Assembly (NCBI RefSeq): GCF_014643535.1
Contig: NZ_BMJQ01000013.1
Coordinates: 62,001 to 126,000 of the forward strand
From: Aliidongia dinghuensis
GTDB taxonomy: Bacteria > Pseudomonadota > Alphaproteobacteria > ATCC43930 > CGMCC-115725
Direction: 5' to 3'
Length of the DNA: 64,000 nt
Positions 22,703 through 30,782 of this stretch are shown piece by piece (the stretch's first letter is position 1; each line of letters begins with the position of its first letter). Below the pieces are notes generated by a model. It worked only from the letters and a program-made list of their open reading frames with translations. It had not been told where the DNA came from and ran no database searches. Made by a program: the position numbers and the translations under genes.

Positions 22703-24909
22703 GCCAGACCCCCGTGAGCGAAAAGATCACTCCCGAAGTCGTCGCCCAGCACGGACTGACCCCGGAAGAGTACCAGCGCTGCCTCAACATCATGGGGCGC
22801 GAGCCGAACCTGACGGAATTGGGCGTCTTCTCGATGATGTGGAGCGAGCACTGCTCCTACAAGTCGTCGAAGGTGCATCTGAAGACCCTGCCGACCACCG
22901 GTCCCAAGGTCATCTGCGGCCCGGGCGAGAATGCCGGCGTCATCGACATCGGCGACGGCCAGGCCGCCATCTTCAAGATGGAGAGCCACAACCACCCGTC
23001 GTTCATCGAGCCGTACCAGGGTGCGGCGACCGGCGTCGGCGGCATCCTGCGCGACGTCTTCACCATGGGGGCGAGGCCAGTCGCCAATCTGAACGCGCTC
23101 CGCTTCGGCAGCCCGGACCATCCGAAGACCCGGCATCTCGTGGCCGGAGTGGTTGCCGGCATCGGCGGCTATGGCAATTCGGTCGGCGTGCCGACGGTCG
23201 GCGGCGAGACCAATTTCCACGCCTCCTACAACGGCAACATCCTGGTCAACGCCATGACCGTGGGCTTGGCCGAGCAGGACAAGATCTTCTATTCGGCCGC
23301 CGCCGGCCCGGGCAATCCGGTGATCTACGTCGGCGCCAAGACCGGCCGCGACGGCATCCATGGCGCCACCATGGCATCGGCCGAGTTCAGCGAGGATTCG
23401 GAGGCGAAGCGCCCGACCGTGCAGGTCGGCGACCCGTTCACCGAGAAGCTGCTGATCGAAGCCTGCCTCGAGCTCATGGCCGGCGATGCCATCGTCGCGA
23501 TCCAGGACATGGGGGCCGCGGGCCTGACCTCCTCCTCGGTCGAGATGGCCGGCAAGGGCGGACTCGGCATCGAGCTGCACATCGACCGGGTGCCGATGCG
23601 TGAGACCGGCATGACGCCCTATGAGGTCATGCTGTCGGAGAGCCAGGAGCGCATGCTGATGGTGCTGAAGCCCGGCCGCGAGGCCGAGGCGAAGCGCATT
23701 TTCGACAAGTGGGAGCTCGACTTCGCCGTGATCGGCAACGTCACGACGACGGGCCATCTCGTGCTCAGGATGCATGGCGAGACGGTCGCCGACCTGCCCC
23801 TGGAGCCGCTCTTTAGCCAGGCGCCAGAATATAACCGCCCGTGGGAGCCGACGCCGGCCCAGGCCGAGATCACGGCCCGGGACGTGGCGGCGCCCAAGGA
23901 CCTGAGCGTCGCGCTCAAGACCTTGATCGGCTGCCCCGACGTCGCCAGCAAGCGCTGGATCTGGGAGCAGTACGACAGCTCGGTCATGGGCGACACGGTG
24001 CTGAAGTCGGGCGGCGACGCCTCGCTGGTGCGCGTCCATGGCCGGCGGAAGGGCCTGGCGCTCACGACCGACTGCACGCCGCGCTATGTCTTCGCCGATC
24101 CGGTCCGGGGCGGCGCCCAGGCGGTCGCCGAGAGCTGGCGCAACATCACGGCGGTGGGCGCCCTGCCGATCGCCATCACCGACAACATGAACTTCGGCAA
24201 CCCGGAACGGCCGCGAATCATGGGCCAGTTCGTGGGCGCCATTCAGGGCATCCGCGAGGCCTGCCTGGCGCTGGAATATCCGGTCGTCTCGGGCAATGTC
24301 TCGCTCTACAACGAGACGAACGGCGAGGCGATCCTGCCGACCCCGGCGATCGGCGGCGTGGGATTGATCGACGACGTGGCGAAGGCGGTCGGCATCAAGC
24401 TCAACGCCGACGGCGAGAGCCTGGTGCTGATCGGCGCCACGGCGGGTCAGCTCGGAGCCTCGCTCTACCTGCGCGAGGTCGAGGGCCGCGAGGACGGCGC
24501 TCCGCCGCCGGTCGATCTCGCGGTCGAACGCCGCAACGGCGATTTCGTGCGCGGCCAGATCCTGGCCGGCAAGGTCACGGCCTGCCATGATCTCTCGGAC
24601 GGCGGCCTCTTGGTGGCACTGGTCGAGATGGCCGCCGCCGGCAAGCGTGGCGCCCGGATCGACGCGGTGCCGGCCGACGTGCCGCTGCACGGCGCCTATT
24701 TCGGCGAGGACCAGGCGCGCTATCTCGTCTCGACGACGGACGCGGCGGCCCTCATCGACGCGGCCAAGGCCGCGGGCGTGCCGGCGCTCCGCCTGGGCGT
24801 CACCGGCGGCGACGCGATCGAGGCACCGGGCCTCGGCCGCGTGTCGCTCACCGAGCTCGTCAAGATCAATACCGAATGGCTGCCCGCCTATATGGCGGCG
24901 GAAGAGTAA
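22699..24909 (+). CDS. purL: FGAM synthase subunit PurL (small type)
   Basis: 736 residues from the GTG at 22699, which overlaps the purQ stop. PurL converts FGAR to FGAM with ATP and ammonia from PurQ. Signatures: LGVFSMMWSEHCSYKSSK with the catalytic histidine, FKMESHNHPSFIEPYQGAAT, GGILRDVFTMGARPVA, QDMGAAGLTSSSVEMAGKGG, DNMNFGNPERP and ACHDLSDGGLLVALVEMA. Length is that of the small form that needs separate PurS and PurQ, both present upstream. bolA follows after 18 bp. Confidence 0.97.
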   Translation: MSQTPVSEKITPEVVAQHGLTPEEYQRCLNIMGREPNLTELGVFSMMWSEHCSYKSSKVHLKTLPTTGPKVICGPGENAGVIDIGDGQAAIFKMESHNHPSFIEPYQGAATGVGGILRDVFTMGARPVANLNALRFGSPDHPKTRHLVAGVVAGIGGYGNSVGVPTVGGETNFHASYNGNILVNAMTVGLAEQDKIFYSAAAGPGNPVIYVGAKTGRDGIHGATMASAEFSEDSEAKRPTVQVGDPFTEKLLIEACLELMAGDAIVAIQDMGAAGLTSSSVEMAGKGGLGIELHIDRVPMRETGMTPYEVMLSESQERMLMVLKPGREAEAKRIFDKWELDFAVIGNVTTTGHLVLRMHGETVADLPLEPLFSQAPEYNRPWEPTPAQAEITARDVAAPKDLSVALKTLIGCPDVASKRWIWEQYDSSVMGDTVLKSGGDASLVRVHGRRKGLALTTDCTPRYVFADPVRGGAQAVAESWRNITAVGALPIAITDNMNFGNPERPRIMGQFVGAIQGIREACLALEYPVVSGNVSLYNETNGEAILPTPAIGGVGLIDDVAKAVGIKLNADGESLVLIGATAGQLGASLYLREVEGREDGAPPPVDLAVERRNGDFVRGQILAGKVTACHDLSDGGLLVALVEMAAAGKRGARIDAVPADVPLHGAYFGEDQARYLVSTTDAAALIDAAKAAGVPALRLGVTGGDAIEAPGLGRVSLTELVKINTEWLPAYMAAEE

Positions 24910-24927
24910 GCAGAAGGATCGTCACCC

Positions 24928-25164
24928 ATGGCCATGGAAGCCTCTCGTATCGCCGAATACATCAAGGCGGCCCTGCCCGACGCGGAGGTCGAGATCGACG
25001 ACCTGCGCGGCGACGGCGACCACTATGCCGCGACCGTCCGGTCCGCGGCCTTCAAGGGCAAGAGCCGCGTCCAGCAGCATCAGATGGTCTATCAGGCGCT
25101 GCAGGGCCGCATGGGCACTGAGCTGCATGCATTGCAGCTTACTACTCACCCCCTCGACGCCTGA
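24928..25164 (+). CDS. bolA: BolA-family protein
   Basis: 78 residues. BolA proteins bind monothiol glutaredoxins and share a [2Fe-2S] cluster, acting in iron-sulfur delivery and iron regulation. The core is visible: RIAEYIKAALPDAEVEIDDL, DHYAATVRSAAFKGKSRVQQ with the conserved FKGKSRVQQHQMVYQAL helix, and a closing TELHALQLTTHPL with the conserved histidine. The monothiol glutaredoxin gene lies 72 bp downstream, so the two partners are encoded together, the common alphaproteobacterial arrangement. ATG at 24934 is an alternative start. Confidence 0.92.
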   Translation: MAMEASRIAEYIKAALPDAEVEIDDLRGDGDHYAATVRSAAFKGKSRVQQHQMVYQALQGRMGTELHALQLTTHPLDA

Positions 25165-25236
25165 GACGGATCGTCCTACATATTGGATGACGGGCCTACC
25201 TCCGGCCTCGGAGCTTTACCCAAGGATCACGCCAGC

Positions 25237-25572
25237 ATGAGCGACACCGCCGTTTTCGACCGTATCAAGGACGATATTTCGACCAATCCGGTCGTCCTCT
25301 ACATGAAGGGCACGCCCGTTTTCCCGCAGTGCGGCTTTTCGGCCGGCGTGGTGCAGGTGCTGAGCCGCATGGGCGTCAAGTTCAAGGGCATCGACGTGCT
25401 GGCCGATCCGTCCATCCGCCAGGGCATCAAGGAATTCGCCCAGTGGCCGACGATCCCGCAGCTCTATGTGAAGGGCGAGTTCGTCGGCGGCGCCGACATC
25501 ATACGCGAGATGTACCTGAACGGCGAACTCGCCGCCCTGCTGCGCGACAAGGGCATCGAGTTCAAGGAATAA
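25237..25572 (+). CDS. grxD: Monothiol glutaredoxin Grx4
   Basis: 111 residues from ATG 25237. Carries the monothiol active site CGFS in FPQCGFSAGVVQVLSRMGV, the glutathione-binding WPTIPQLYVKGEFVGGADI, and VVLYMKGTP at the start, all diagnostic of the Grx4/Grx5 class. It holds a [2Fe-2S] cluster with glutathione and transfers it, with BolA as partner. In the same run as purL and bolA; a strong terminator follows at once (25595), marking the end of the operon. Confidence 0.95.
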   Translation: MSDTAVFDRIKDDISTNPVVLYMKGTPVFPQCGFSAGVVQVLSRMGVKFKGIDVLADPSIRQGIKEFAQWPTIPQLYVKGEFVGGADIIREMYLNGELAALLRDKGIEFKE

Positions 25573-25594
25573 GCCGGCCGCACTTTCCGGCCTT

Positions 25595-25637
25595 GAGGGC
25601 GGCTCTCCCTGACGGGAGGGGCCGCCCTCTGCATTTT
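25595..25637 (+). terminator. Rho-independent terminator after grxD
   Basis: GAGGGCGGC (25595-25603) pairs with GCCGCCCTC (25621-25629), with further pairing inside the loop, followed by TGCATTTTT. Confidence 0.8.
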
Positions 25638-25660
25638 TATGGGCCGGGGTCCAAGCGCTC

Positions 25661-26137
25661 ATGAAGATCCGAGGCCTGAACATCGTCGATTCCGCCGAGG
25701 CGGCGCAAGTGCTGGCCCTGCAACGCCGCTCCTATCGGCTGGAGGCGGCGCTCATCGGCACGGACGACATCCCGCCGCTTCGTGAAAGCCTGACCAATCT
25801 CCAATCGTCCGGGGAGACCTTCTTCGGCGCCTTCGAGGGCGAGCGGCTGTGCGGTGCCATCGCCTACAAGGTGATCGGCGACACGCTCGACCTGCACCGC
25901 GTGATGGTGGATCCCCAGTTCCTGCGCCGCGGCATTGCGAGCGCCCTCATCGGCTTCGTCAAAGCCCTGGAGTTTCGAACCCTGCGCACCATCGTCTCGA
26001 CCGGCAGCCGAAACGAGCCGGGGCGCCAGCTTTATGCCCGGCTGGGCTTCGTCGAGATCGGGGAGCGCGAGGTAGCACCGGGCCTGTTTGTCACCGCGTT
26101 CGAACGAACCAAAGCCGCAATCCCAACGAAGCCCTAG
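25661..26137 (+). CDS. GNAT-family N-acetyltransferase
   Basis: 158 residues. The GNAT fold is clear: DTLDLHRVMVDPQFLRRGIA is motif A with the acetyl-CoA pyrophosphate loop (RRGIASAL), followed by the second half GRQLYARLGFVEIGEREV (motif B). The acetylated substrate is not predictable. It starts just after the grxD terminator, so it has its own transcription start or uses read-through. The next gene starts 100 bp downstream after a region with no recognised element. Confidence 0.8.
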   Translation: MKIRGLNIVDSAEAAQVLALQRRSYRLEAALIGTDDIPPLRESLTNLQSSGETFFGAFEGERLCGAIAYKVIGDTLDLHRVMVDPQFLRRGIASALIGFVKALEFRTLRTIVSTGSRNEPGRQLYARLGFVEIGEREVAPGLFVTAFERTKAAIPTKP

Positions 26138-26237
26138 CGGCAGGCCTCACAAATCACCGACCCGTCACGCTGCGGTAAAACGCGACCGCTACCTTGGAAA
26201 CGGTTCTTTAACCATAACCGCAACAAGGGAGCCTGCA

Positions 26238-27908
26238 ATGCTACGTCGAGGATACCGGGAGTGGGTGGCCGCTGCCGCCACGCTTGCTACCATTTCGACG
26301 CACGTTGCCTATGCCGATCCCCTTCTGGGGTCCGGCACCGTCGACCGCGCGCTGGTCATCAGCATCGACGGCATGCACGCCGTGGACTTCGAGAACTGTT
26401 CCAAGGGTGTCGCCCCGATCGATGGCGGCACGCCCTATTGCCCGCATCTTGCGGGCTTGGCACAGCGCGCCGTCTTCTACGAGCAGGCGACGACGTCGAA
26501 GCCGTCCGACTCCTTTCCGGGCCTGACCGCCATCGTCACCGGCGGCTCGCCGCGCTCGACGGGTGCCTTCTACGACGTGAGCTACGACCGCTCGCTGTCG
26601 CCGCCGGCCAAGACGACGCCCTACGGCATCGTCGGCGGCGCCGATCTCTGCCCGAAGGTCGTAGGCACGCAAATCGGCTTCGACGAGGAGATCGACGTCG
26701 ACCTGACGAAGATCGACGCCGGCGGCGGCATCGATCCGGGCTACCTGCCGCGCGATCCGAAGAACCATTGCGCGCCGGTCTATCCGCACAGCTTCATCCG
26801 CGTGAACACCATGTTCGAGGTGGTGAAGGCGAACGGCGGCTATACCGCCTGGTCCGACAAGCACCAGTCCTACGAGCTGGTAAAGGGCAAGAGCGGCCTC
26901 GGCGTCGATGATTTCTATGCGCCCGAGATCAACTCGATCCCGGTGGCACTGCCCCAGGTGACGCTCGCCGCCTGCAACCCGCTGCCCGACCAGACCAAGG
27001 TCTCGAGCAGCGACGCGTGGACCGACAGCTTCGCCAACATCCGCTGCTACGACAGCCTCAAGGTCCAGGCGATCCTGAACGAGATCAACGGCCGCCGGCA
27101 TGACGGCACGGCGTCGGCGCCGGTGCCGAACGTGTTCGGCATGAATTTCCAGGCGGTGAGCGTCGGCCAGAAGCTGATCGAAAAGAGCATCGGCGTCACC
27201 GGCGGCTACACCGATCCCTATGGCGTGCCGACCCCGGCGCTGCTCGACGAGATCAAGTTCGTCGATCATTCGATCGGCCTCATGGTCGAGGCACTCCGGA
27301 CGCGCGGCCTGCTCGACCGCACGCTCATCATCATCAGCGCCAAGCACGGCCAGTCGCCGACCGACCCGAAGCGGGTCCTGCGCATCCCGGCGGACAATTC
27401 GAGCCTGGCACCACCGTCGGCGATCCTGAGCCCGAACGGCGTCGGGCCGGGCTTCCCGGTCGTGCAGGCGCTTGAGGACGACGTCTCGCTCATTTGGCTC
27501 AGCGAGAACAACCTGACCCAGACCGCCGGCAACGTGGCGCTGCTCGAGGCGCATGCGAACCAGATCGGTGCCGCCGGCGGCCAGATCTACGCCGGTCCGA
27601 CCTTGAACCTGTTCTTCAACGACCCGGCCAAGGATCCGCGCGTGCCCAACATCATCGTCACGCCCAACGTCGGCGTCGTCTACACCGGCGGCAAGAAGAA
27701 GCTGGCCGAGCACGGCGGCTTCGCCCATGACGACACCAACGTCATGCTGCTGGTCGCCCACCCGTCCCTGGCGCCGAACACGATCAGCACGCCGGTCGCG
27801 ACGGCCCAGATCGCCCCGACCGTGCTGGCCGCCCTCGGCCTCAACCCGGGCGCGCTCGACGCGGTCCGGCTCGAAGGCACGCCGGTGCTGCCCGCCCTTC
27901 AGCACTGA
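26238..27908 (+). CDS. Secreted alkaline phosphatase-superfamily phosphodiesterase
   Basis: 556 residues from ATG 26238. Signal peptide at about 1-25 (WVAAAATLATISTHVAYAD). The domain belongs to the type I phosphodiesterase/nucleotide pyrophosphatase branch of the alkaline phosphatase superfamily: RALVISIDGMHAVDFENC supplies the first metal ligand, TTSKPSDSFPGLTAIVTG the nucleophile threonine/serine region, and KHGQSPTD plus KLAEHGGFAHDDTNVMLLV the second metal ligands, with the motif His in EHGGFAHDD. Probably periplasmic and active on phosphodiesters or phosphonates. A strong terminator follows. No convincing Pho box was seen upstream. Confidence 0.82.
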   Translation: MLRRGYREWVAAAATLATISTHVAYADPLLGSGTVDRALVISIDGMHAVDFENCSKGVAPIDGGTPYCPHLAGLAQRAVFYEQATTSKPSDSFPGLTAIVTGGSPRSTGAFYDVSYDRSLSPPAKTTPYGIVGGADLCPKVVGTQIGFDEEIDVDLTKIDAGGGIDPGYLPRDPKNHCAPVYPHSFIRVNTMFEVVKANGGYTAWSDKHQSYELVKGKSGLGVDDFYAPEINSIPVALPQVTLAACNPLPDQTKVSSSDAWTDSFANIRCYDSLKVQAILNEINGRRHDGTASAPVPNVFGMNFQAVSVGQKLIEKSIGVTGGYTDPYGVPTPALLDEIKFVDHSIGLMVEALRTRGLLDRTLIIISAKHGQSPTDPKRVLRIPADNSSLAPPSAILSPNGVGPGFPVVQALEDDVSLIWLSENNLTQTAGNVALLEAHANQIGAAGGQIYAGPTLNLFFNDPAKDPRVPNIIVTPNVGVVYTGGKKKLAEHGGFAHDDTNVMLLVAHPSLAPNTISTPVATAQIAPTVLAALGLNPGALDAVRLEGTPVLPALQH

Positions 27909-27928
27909 GCCCGTTTTAAAGAACCTTT

Positions 27929-27963
27929 GGCGGCGGCCCTTCCCGGGCCGCCGCCTTTCGTTT
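27929..27963 (+). terminator. Strong terminator after the phosphodiesterase gene
   Basis: GGCGGCGGCCC pairs with GGGCCGCCGCC across five bases (27929-27955), then TTTCGTTT. It separates this gene from the convergent SRPBCC gene. Confidence 0.8.
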
Positions 27964-28448
27964 CAGGCGGCACTCGCGCCCTTGCAGGGTTCCGCGACCC
28001 AGCGCTTGGTGTAGTCGAGCGCTTCGCCGGTCTCCAGATAGCTCTTGAGGCTTGAGAGAATCGCTGGCCAACCGTTCCGGACCGAATCCTCGACCTCACT
28101 GCCCTCGGCCCAGATCTCGTGCACCACCGTGAGGCGGACATTGGCCGGGCTCGCCTGTTCCAGCGTGAAGGTCACGCGTGTCGGCGGCGGCGGGGTCACG
28201 CCCGCGGCGGCATAGGTCCAGGTGATCGCGAGGTGCCGGGGCGGGTCGATCGCGAGCACCTCGCCTTGCACGCCGTCATAGCGGCCGTCGGCCATGCGGA
28301 AGCGCACCGGCGCGCCGAGGGTCCAGGCCGATTCGATCTCCCGCCCGGCCCAATATTCGCGACTGACCGCCCCTTGCGTCAGCGCTGCCCAGACGCGCTC
28401 GATCGGTGCGGCGATGTAGATCGCGTAGACGAAATCCGGCTTATTCAT
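27963..28448 (-). CDS. SRPBCC (AHSA1-type) protein
   Basis: 161 residues. Opens with FVYAIYIAAPIERVWAALTQ, the standard first strand and helix of the START/SRPBCC fold, followed by SREYWAGREIESAW and PVRFRMADGRYDGVQGEVLA; the C-terminal helix region reads GWPAILSSLKSYLETGEAL. These proteins form a deep hydrophobic pocket; the ligand is unknown. The start overlaps the ArsR-type gene end by 8 bp. The ArsR-SRPBCC pair is a very common two-gene operon in which the regulator controls both genes. Confidence 0.88.
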   Translation of the reverse strand: MNKPDFVYAIYIAAPIERVWAALTQGAVSREYWAGREIESAWTLGAPVRFRMADGRYDGVQGEVLAIDPPRHLAITWTYAAAGVTPPPPTRVTFTLEQASPANVRLTVVHEIWAEGSEVEDSVRNGWPAILSSLKSYLETGEALDYTKRWVAEPCKGASAA

Positions 28449-28764
28449 CTTGCCTCTCCTCCAAGCGTTGTTTGAGCCGCCCGAGTGCGGCCACGCTGTC
28501 GCGCTCGTATTTGCCGATCCAGCGTTCGTAGATCTCGTGGATCGGCACCGGGTTCAGGTAATGCAGCTTCTCCCGCCCACGCCGGACGGTCGTGACCAGC
28601 GCCGCCGCCTCAAGCAGCGCCAGATGCTTGGTCACCGCCTGGCGGCTCATGGCGAGGTCCTCGCACAATTCGCCCAAGGTCTGGCCATTGCGTTGGTGCA
28701 GCCGGTCCAGCAGCTGCCGGCGGCTGGCATCGGCCAGGGCCTTGAAGACTTGATCCATGCTCAT
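28441..28764 (-). CDS. ArsR-family transcriptional regulator
   Basis: 107 residues from ATG 28764; ATG 28758 is an alternative, and GAGG lies 3 or 9 bases upstream respectively. Winged helix-turn-helix: QVFKALADASRRQLLDRLHQ, recognition helix MSRQAVTKHLALLEAAALVT, wing RRGREKLHYLNP. No metal-binding cysteines are seen, so this is the metal-independent subgroup found next to SRPBCC genes. A near-perfect palindrome lies 16 bp upstream and is the likely operator. The DUF885 peptidase gene is divergent, 116 bp away. Confidence 0.88.
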   Translation of the reverse strand: MSMDQVFKALADASRRQLLDRLHQRNGQTLGELCEDLAMSRQAVTKHLALLEAAALVTTVRRGREKLHYLNPVPIHEIYERWIGKYERDSVAALGRLKQRLEERQDE

Positions 28765-28779
28765 TGGCCTCAACAATAG

Positions 28780-28795
28780 GCAACCATTTAGTTGC
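28780..28795. promoter_or_regulatory. Operator palindrome of the ArsR-SRPBCC pair
   Basis: GCAAC-cattta-GTTGC, a perfect inverted repeat with 6-nt spacing, between the ArsR-type gene and the divergent DUF885 gene. The position suggests autoregulation and perhaps control of both directions. Confidence 0.65.
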
Positions 28796-28880
28796 ATGTC
28801 AAGACGCGCGCCAAGCTGGCTGGTTCGTGCTTGAATGCCGCCTCCTTCCCCCCAGCCCCTCCCCTTCGAAAAGATCCCCA

Positions 28881-30611
28881 ATGCCCGACGCCGCCGACGC
28901 TCGCCTCAACCAGTTCCTGGACGACGCCTTCCGCGAGGAGCTGACGCTCATGCCCGAGGTCGCGACCATGTGGGGCCGGCCGGAGGGCAAGGCGCGCTGG
29001 GGCGACCAATCGGATGCCGGGCGCGAGGCGGAGTTCCGCCTGGCCGAACGGCTGCTGGGCGAGCTCGAGCGCGGCTTCCCGCTCGATGGCCTCAGCCCCG
29101 AAGGCCGGCTCAGTCACCGCCTGTTCTCCGAGCGTTGCCGCCAGCGCCTGGCGCTCGAGCCGCACCGCTGGCTGCTCTACCCGGTCACCCACATGCTGGG
29201 GCCGCACAGCCTGCTGCCGATGACCCTGGTGACGGCCCATCAGATTGCCACACCGGCCGATGCCGAGGCCTACGTGGCTCGGCTCGCCGGACTCGGCCCG
29301 GCGATCGACCAGCTGCTGAGCGCGGTCGAGGCGCGCCGGGCCAGGGGCATCGCGGCACCCGGCCTGACCTATCCCAAGATGATCGCCGCGGCACGGGCGC
29401 TCGTCACCGGCCAGCCGTTCGGGCCGGGCGGCACGAGCCCGCTCCTCGCCGACTTCACCGCCAAGCTCGATCGCCTCGCCCTGCCGGACGAGCGGCGGGC
29501 GGCGCTCGCTGCCGCGGCGACGGCGGCGCTGGGCCAGCACATGGGGCCGGCCTATCGCCGCTTCATCGCCGCGATTGAGCGGCTCGAGGCGGAGGTAGAG
29601 CCGGCTTACGGCCTCTGCCGGTTCCCCGGCGGGCGCGAAGCCTATGCCGCCCTGCTGCGCCGCGAGACCACGCTCGAGCTTTCCGCCGAGGCGGTGAGCG
29701 CGCTCGGCCGGCGCGAGCTCGCGCGCATCCATGAGGAGATGCACGCGATCATGACGCGCGTCGGGTTTGCGGGCGACCTCGCAGCGTTCATCGCCTGGAT
29801 GCGCGAGGCGCCCGAGCTGCATCTCGAGAACGACGCCGCCGGCAAGGCCGCCTATCTTGCCCGCGCCCAGGCAACGGTCGATGCCATGCAGCGCCGCTTG
29901 TCCGACATCGTCGGCCGGCTGCCGAAGGCAGCGCTCGAGGTCACGCCGATGGTGGGATTCAATCAAGGCTCGGCAACGGCCGCCTTCTATACCCAGCCGG
30001 CCAGCGACGGCAGCCGGCCGGGCTATCTCGAGGTGAACCTCGTCGACGTGGCGCAGAACCCGATCTACCAGATCGAGGCGCTGATGCATCACGAGGGCGT
30101 GCCCGGCCACCATCTGCAGATCGCGATCGCCATGGAGCTCGACGGGCTGCCGCTGTTCCGCCGGCTCGACATCTGCAACGCCCACGCCGAGGGCTGGGCG
30201 CTCTATGCCGAGAAATTCCCGAAGGAACTGGGCTTCTACCAGGATCCCTACGCCGATTTCGGCCGGCTCTCTATGGAGGCCTGGCGTGCCGCGCGCCTGG
30301 TCGTCGACCCGGGCATCCACCACCAGGGCTGGAGCCGCGACGAGGCGATCCGCTTCATGACCGAGAATACGGCGGAATCGCCGCTCAACATCGCGATCGA
30401 GGTTGACCGCTATTTCGTCTTCCCCGGCCAGGCGACGTCCTATGCCGTGGGCCTGATCGAGATCCTGCGGCTCCGCGCCGAGGCCGAGGCGAAGCTCGGC
30501 CACCGGTTCGACCGGCGCCAATTCCACGACACGCTTTTGGGCCACGGCTCGGTGCCGCTGCCGATCCTCAGCGAACTGGTCGGAGACTGGGTCGCCGCGC
30601 GCGCCGCCTAG
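28881..30611 (+). CDS. DUF885-family metallopeptidase-like protein
   Basis: 576 residues from ATG 28881. Member of the DUF885 family: FLDDAFREELTLMPEVATMW near the start, and the likely zinc site in ALMHHEGVPGHHLQIAIAME (HHEGVPGHH), with a downstream glutamate in CNAHAEGWALYAEKF. Further family blocks are GFNQGSATAAFYTQPASDG and YLEVNLVD. Related to carboxypeptidase-like zinc peptidases. No signal peptide is seen from this start, although many relatives are exported. Divergent from the ArsR-type gene, with its operator in the shared gap. Confidence 0.82.
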   Translation: MPDAADARLNQFLDDAFREELTLMPEVATMWGRPEGKARWGDQSDAGREAEFRLAERLLGELERGFPLDGLSPEGRLSHRLFSERCRQRLALEPHRWLLYPVTHMLGPHSLLPMTLVTAHQIATPADAEAYVARLAGLGPAIDQLLSAVEARRARGIAAPGLTYPKMIAAARALVTGQPFGPGGTSPLLADFTAKLDRLALPDERRAALAAAATAALGQHMGPAYRRFIAAIERLEAEVEPAYGLCRFPGGREAYAALLRRETTLELSAEAVSALGRRELARIHEEMHAIMTRVGFAGDLAAFIAWMREAPELHLENDAAGKAAYLARAQATVDAMQRRLSDIVGRLPKAALEVTPMVGFNQGSATAAFYTQPASDGSRPGYLEVNLVDVAQNPIYQIEALMHHEGVPGHHLQIAIAMELDGLPLFRRLDICNAHAEGWALYAEKFPKELGFYQDPYADFGRLSMEAWRAARLVVDPGIHHQGWSRDEAIRFMTENTAESPLNIAIEVDRYFVFPGQATSYAVGLIEILRLRAEAEAKLGHRFDRRQFHDTLLGHGSVPLPILSELVGDWVAARAA

Positions 30612-30657
30612 GTCGAAAATCCAATCAGCAGCGGCCGTCCACGGATGGTTTCGGCCA

Positions 30658-30702
30658 GGCGTTGGCCAACGCCGCTCCTCGATCTTGTGTGCATTGCCAC
30701 AC
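30658..30702. promoter_or_regulatory. Two palindromes upstream of the coiled-coil membrane protein gene
   Basis: GGCGTTGGCCAACGCC (30658-30673) is a perfect 16-bp palindrome. GTGTG-cattgc-CACAC (30687-30702) is a second, separate inverted repeat. Both lie 80-125 bp before the gene at 30783 and look like regulator sites. Confidence 0.4.
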
Positions 30703-30782
30703 TTTAAAGGTAACTGGATGCGCTATCTTCTCGTCGCTCGTGTGGATCTTATCGTCCCGCGTCATGCGAGAGGAACTTCAAC

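Noticed and set aside
26140..26237. A Pho box before the secreted phosphodiesterase gene
   Set aside because: CCGTCAC and GTAAAA-like words occur, but no two CTGTCAT-type half sites at 11-bp spacing.
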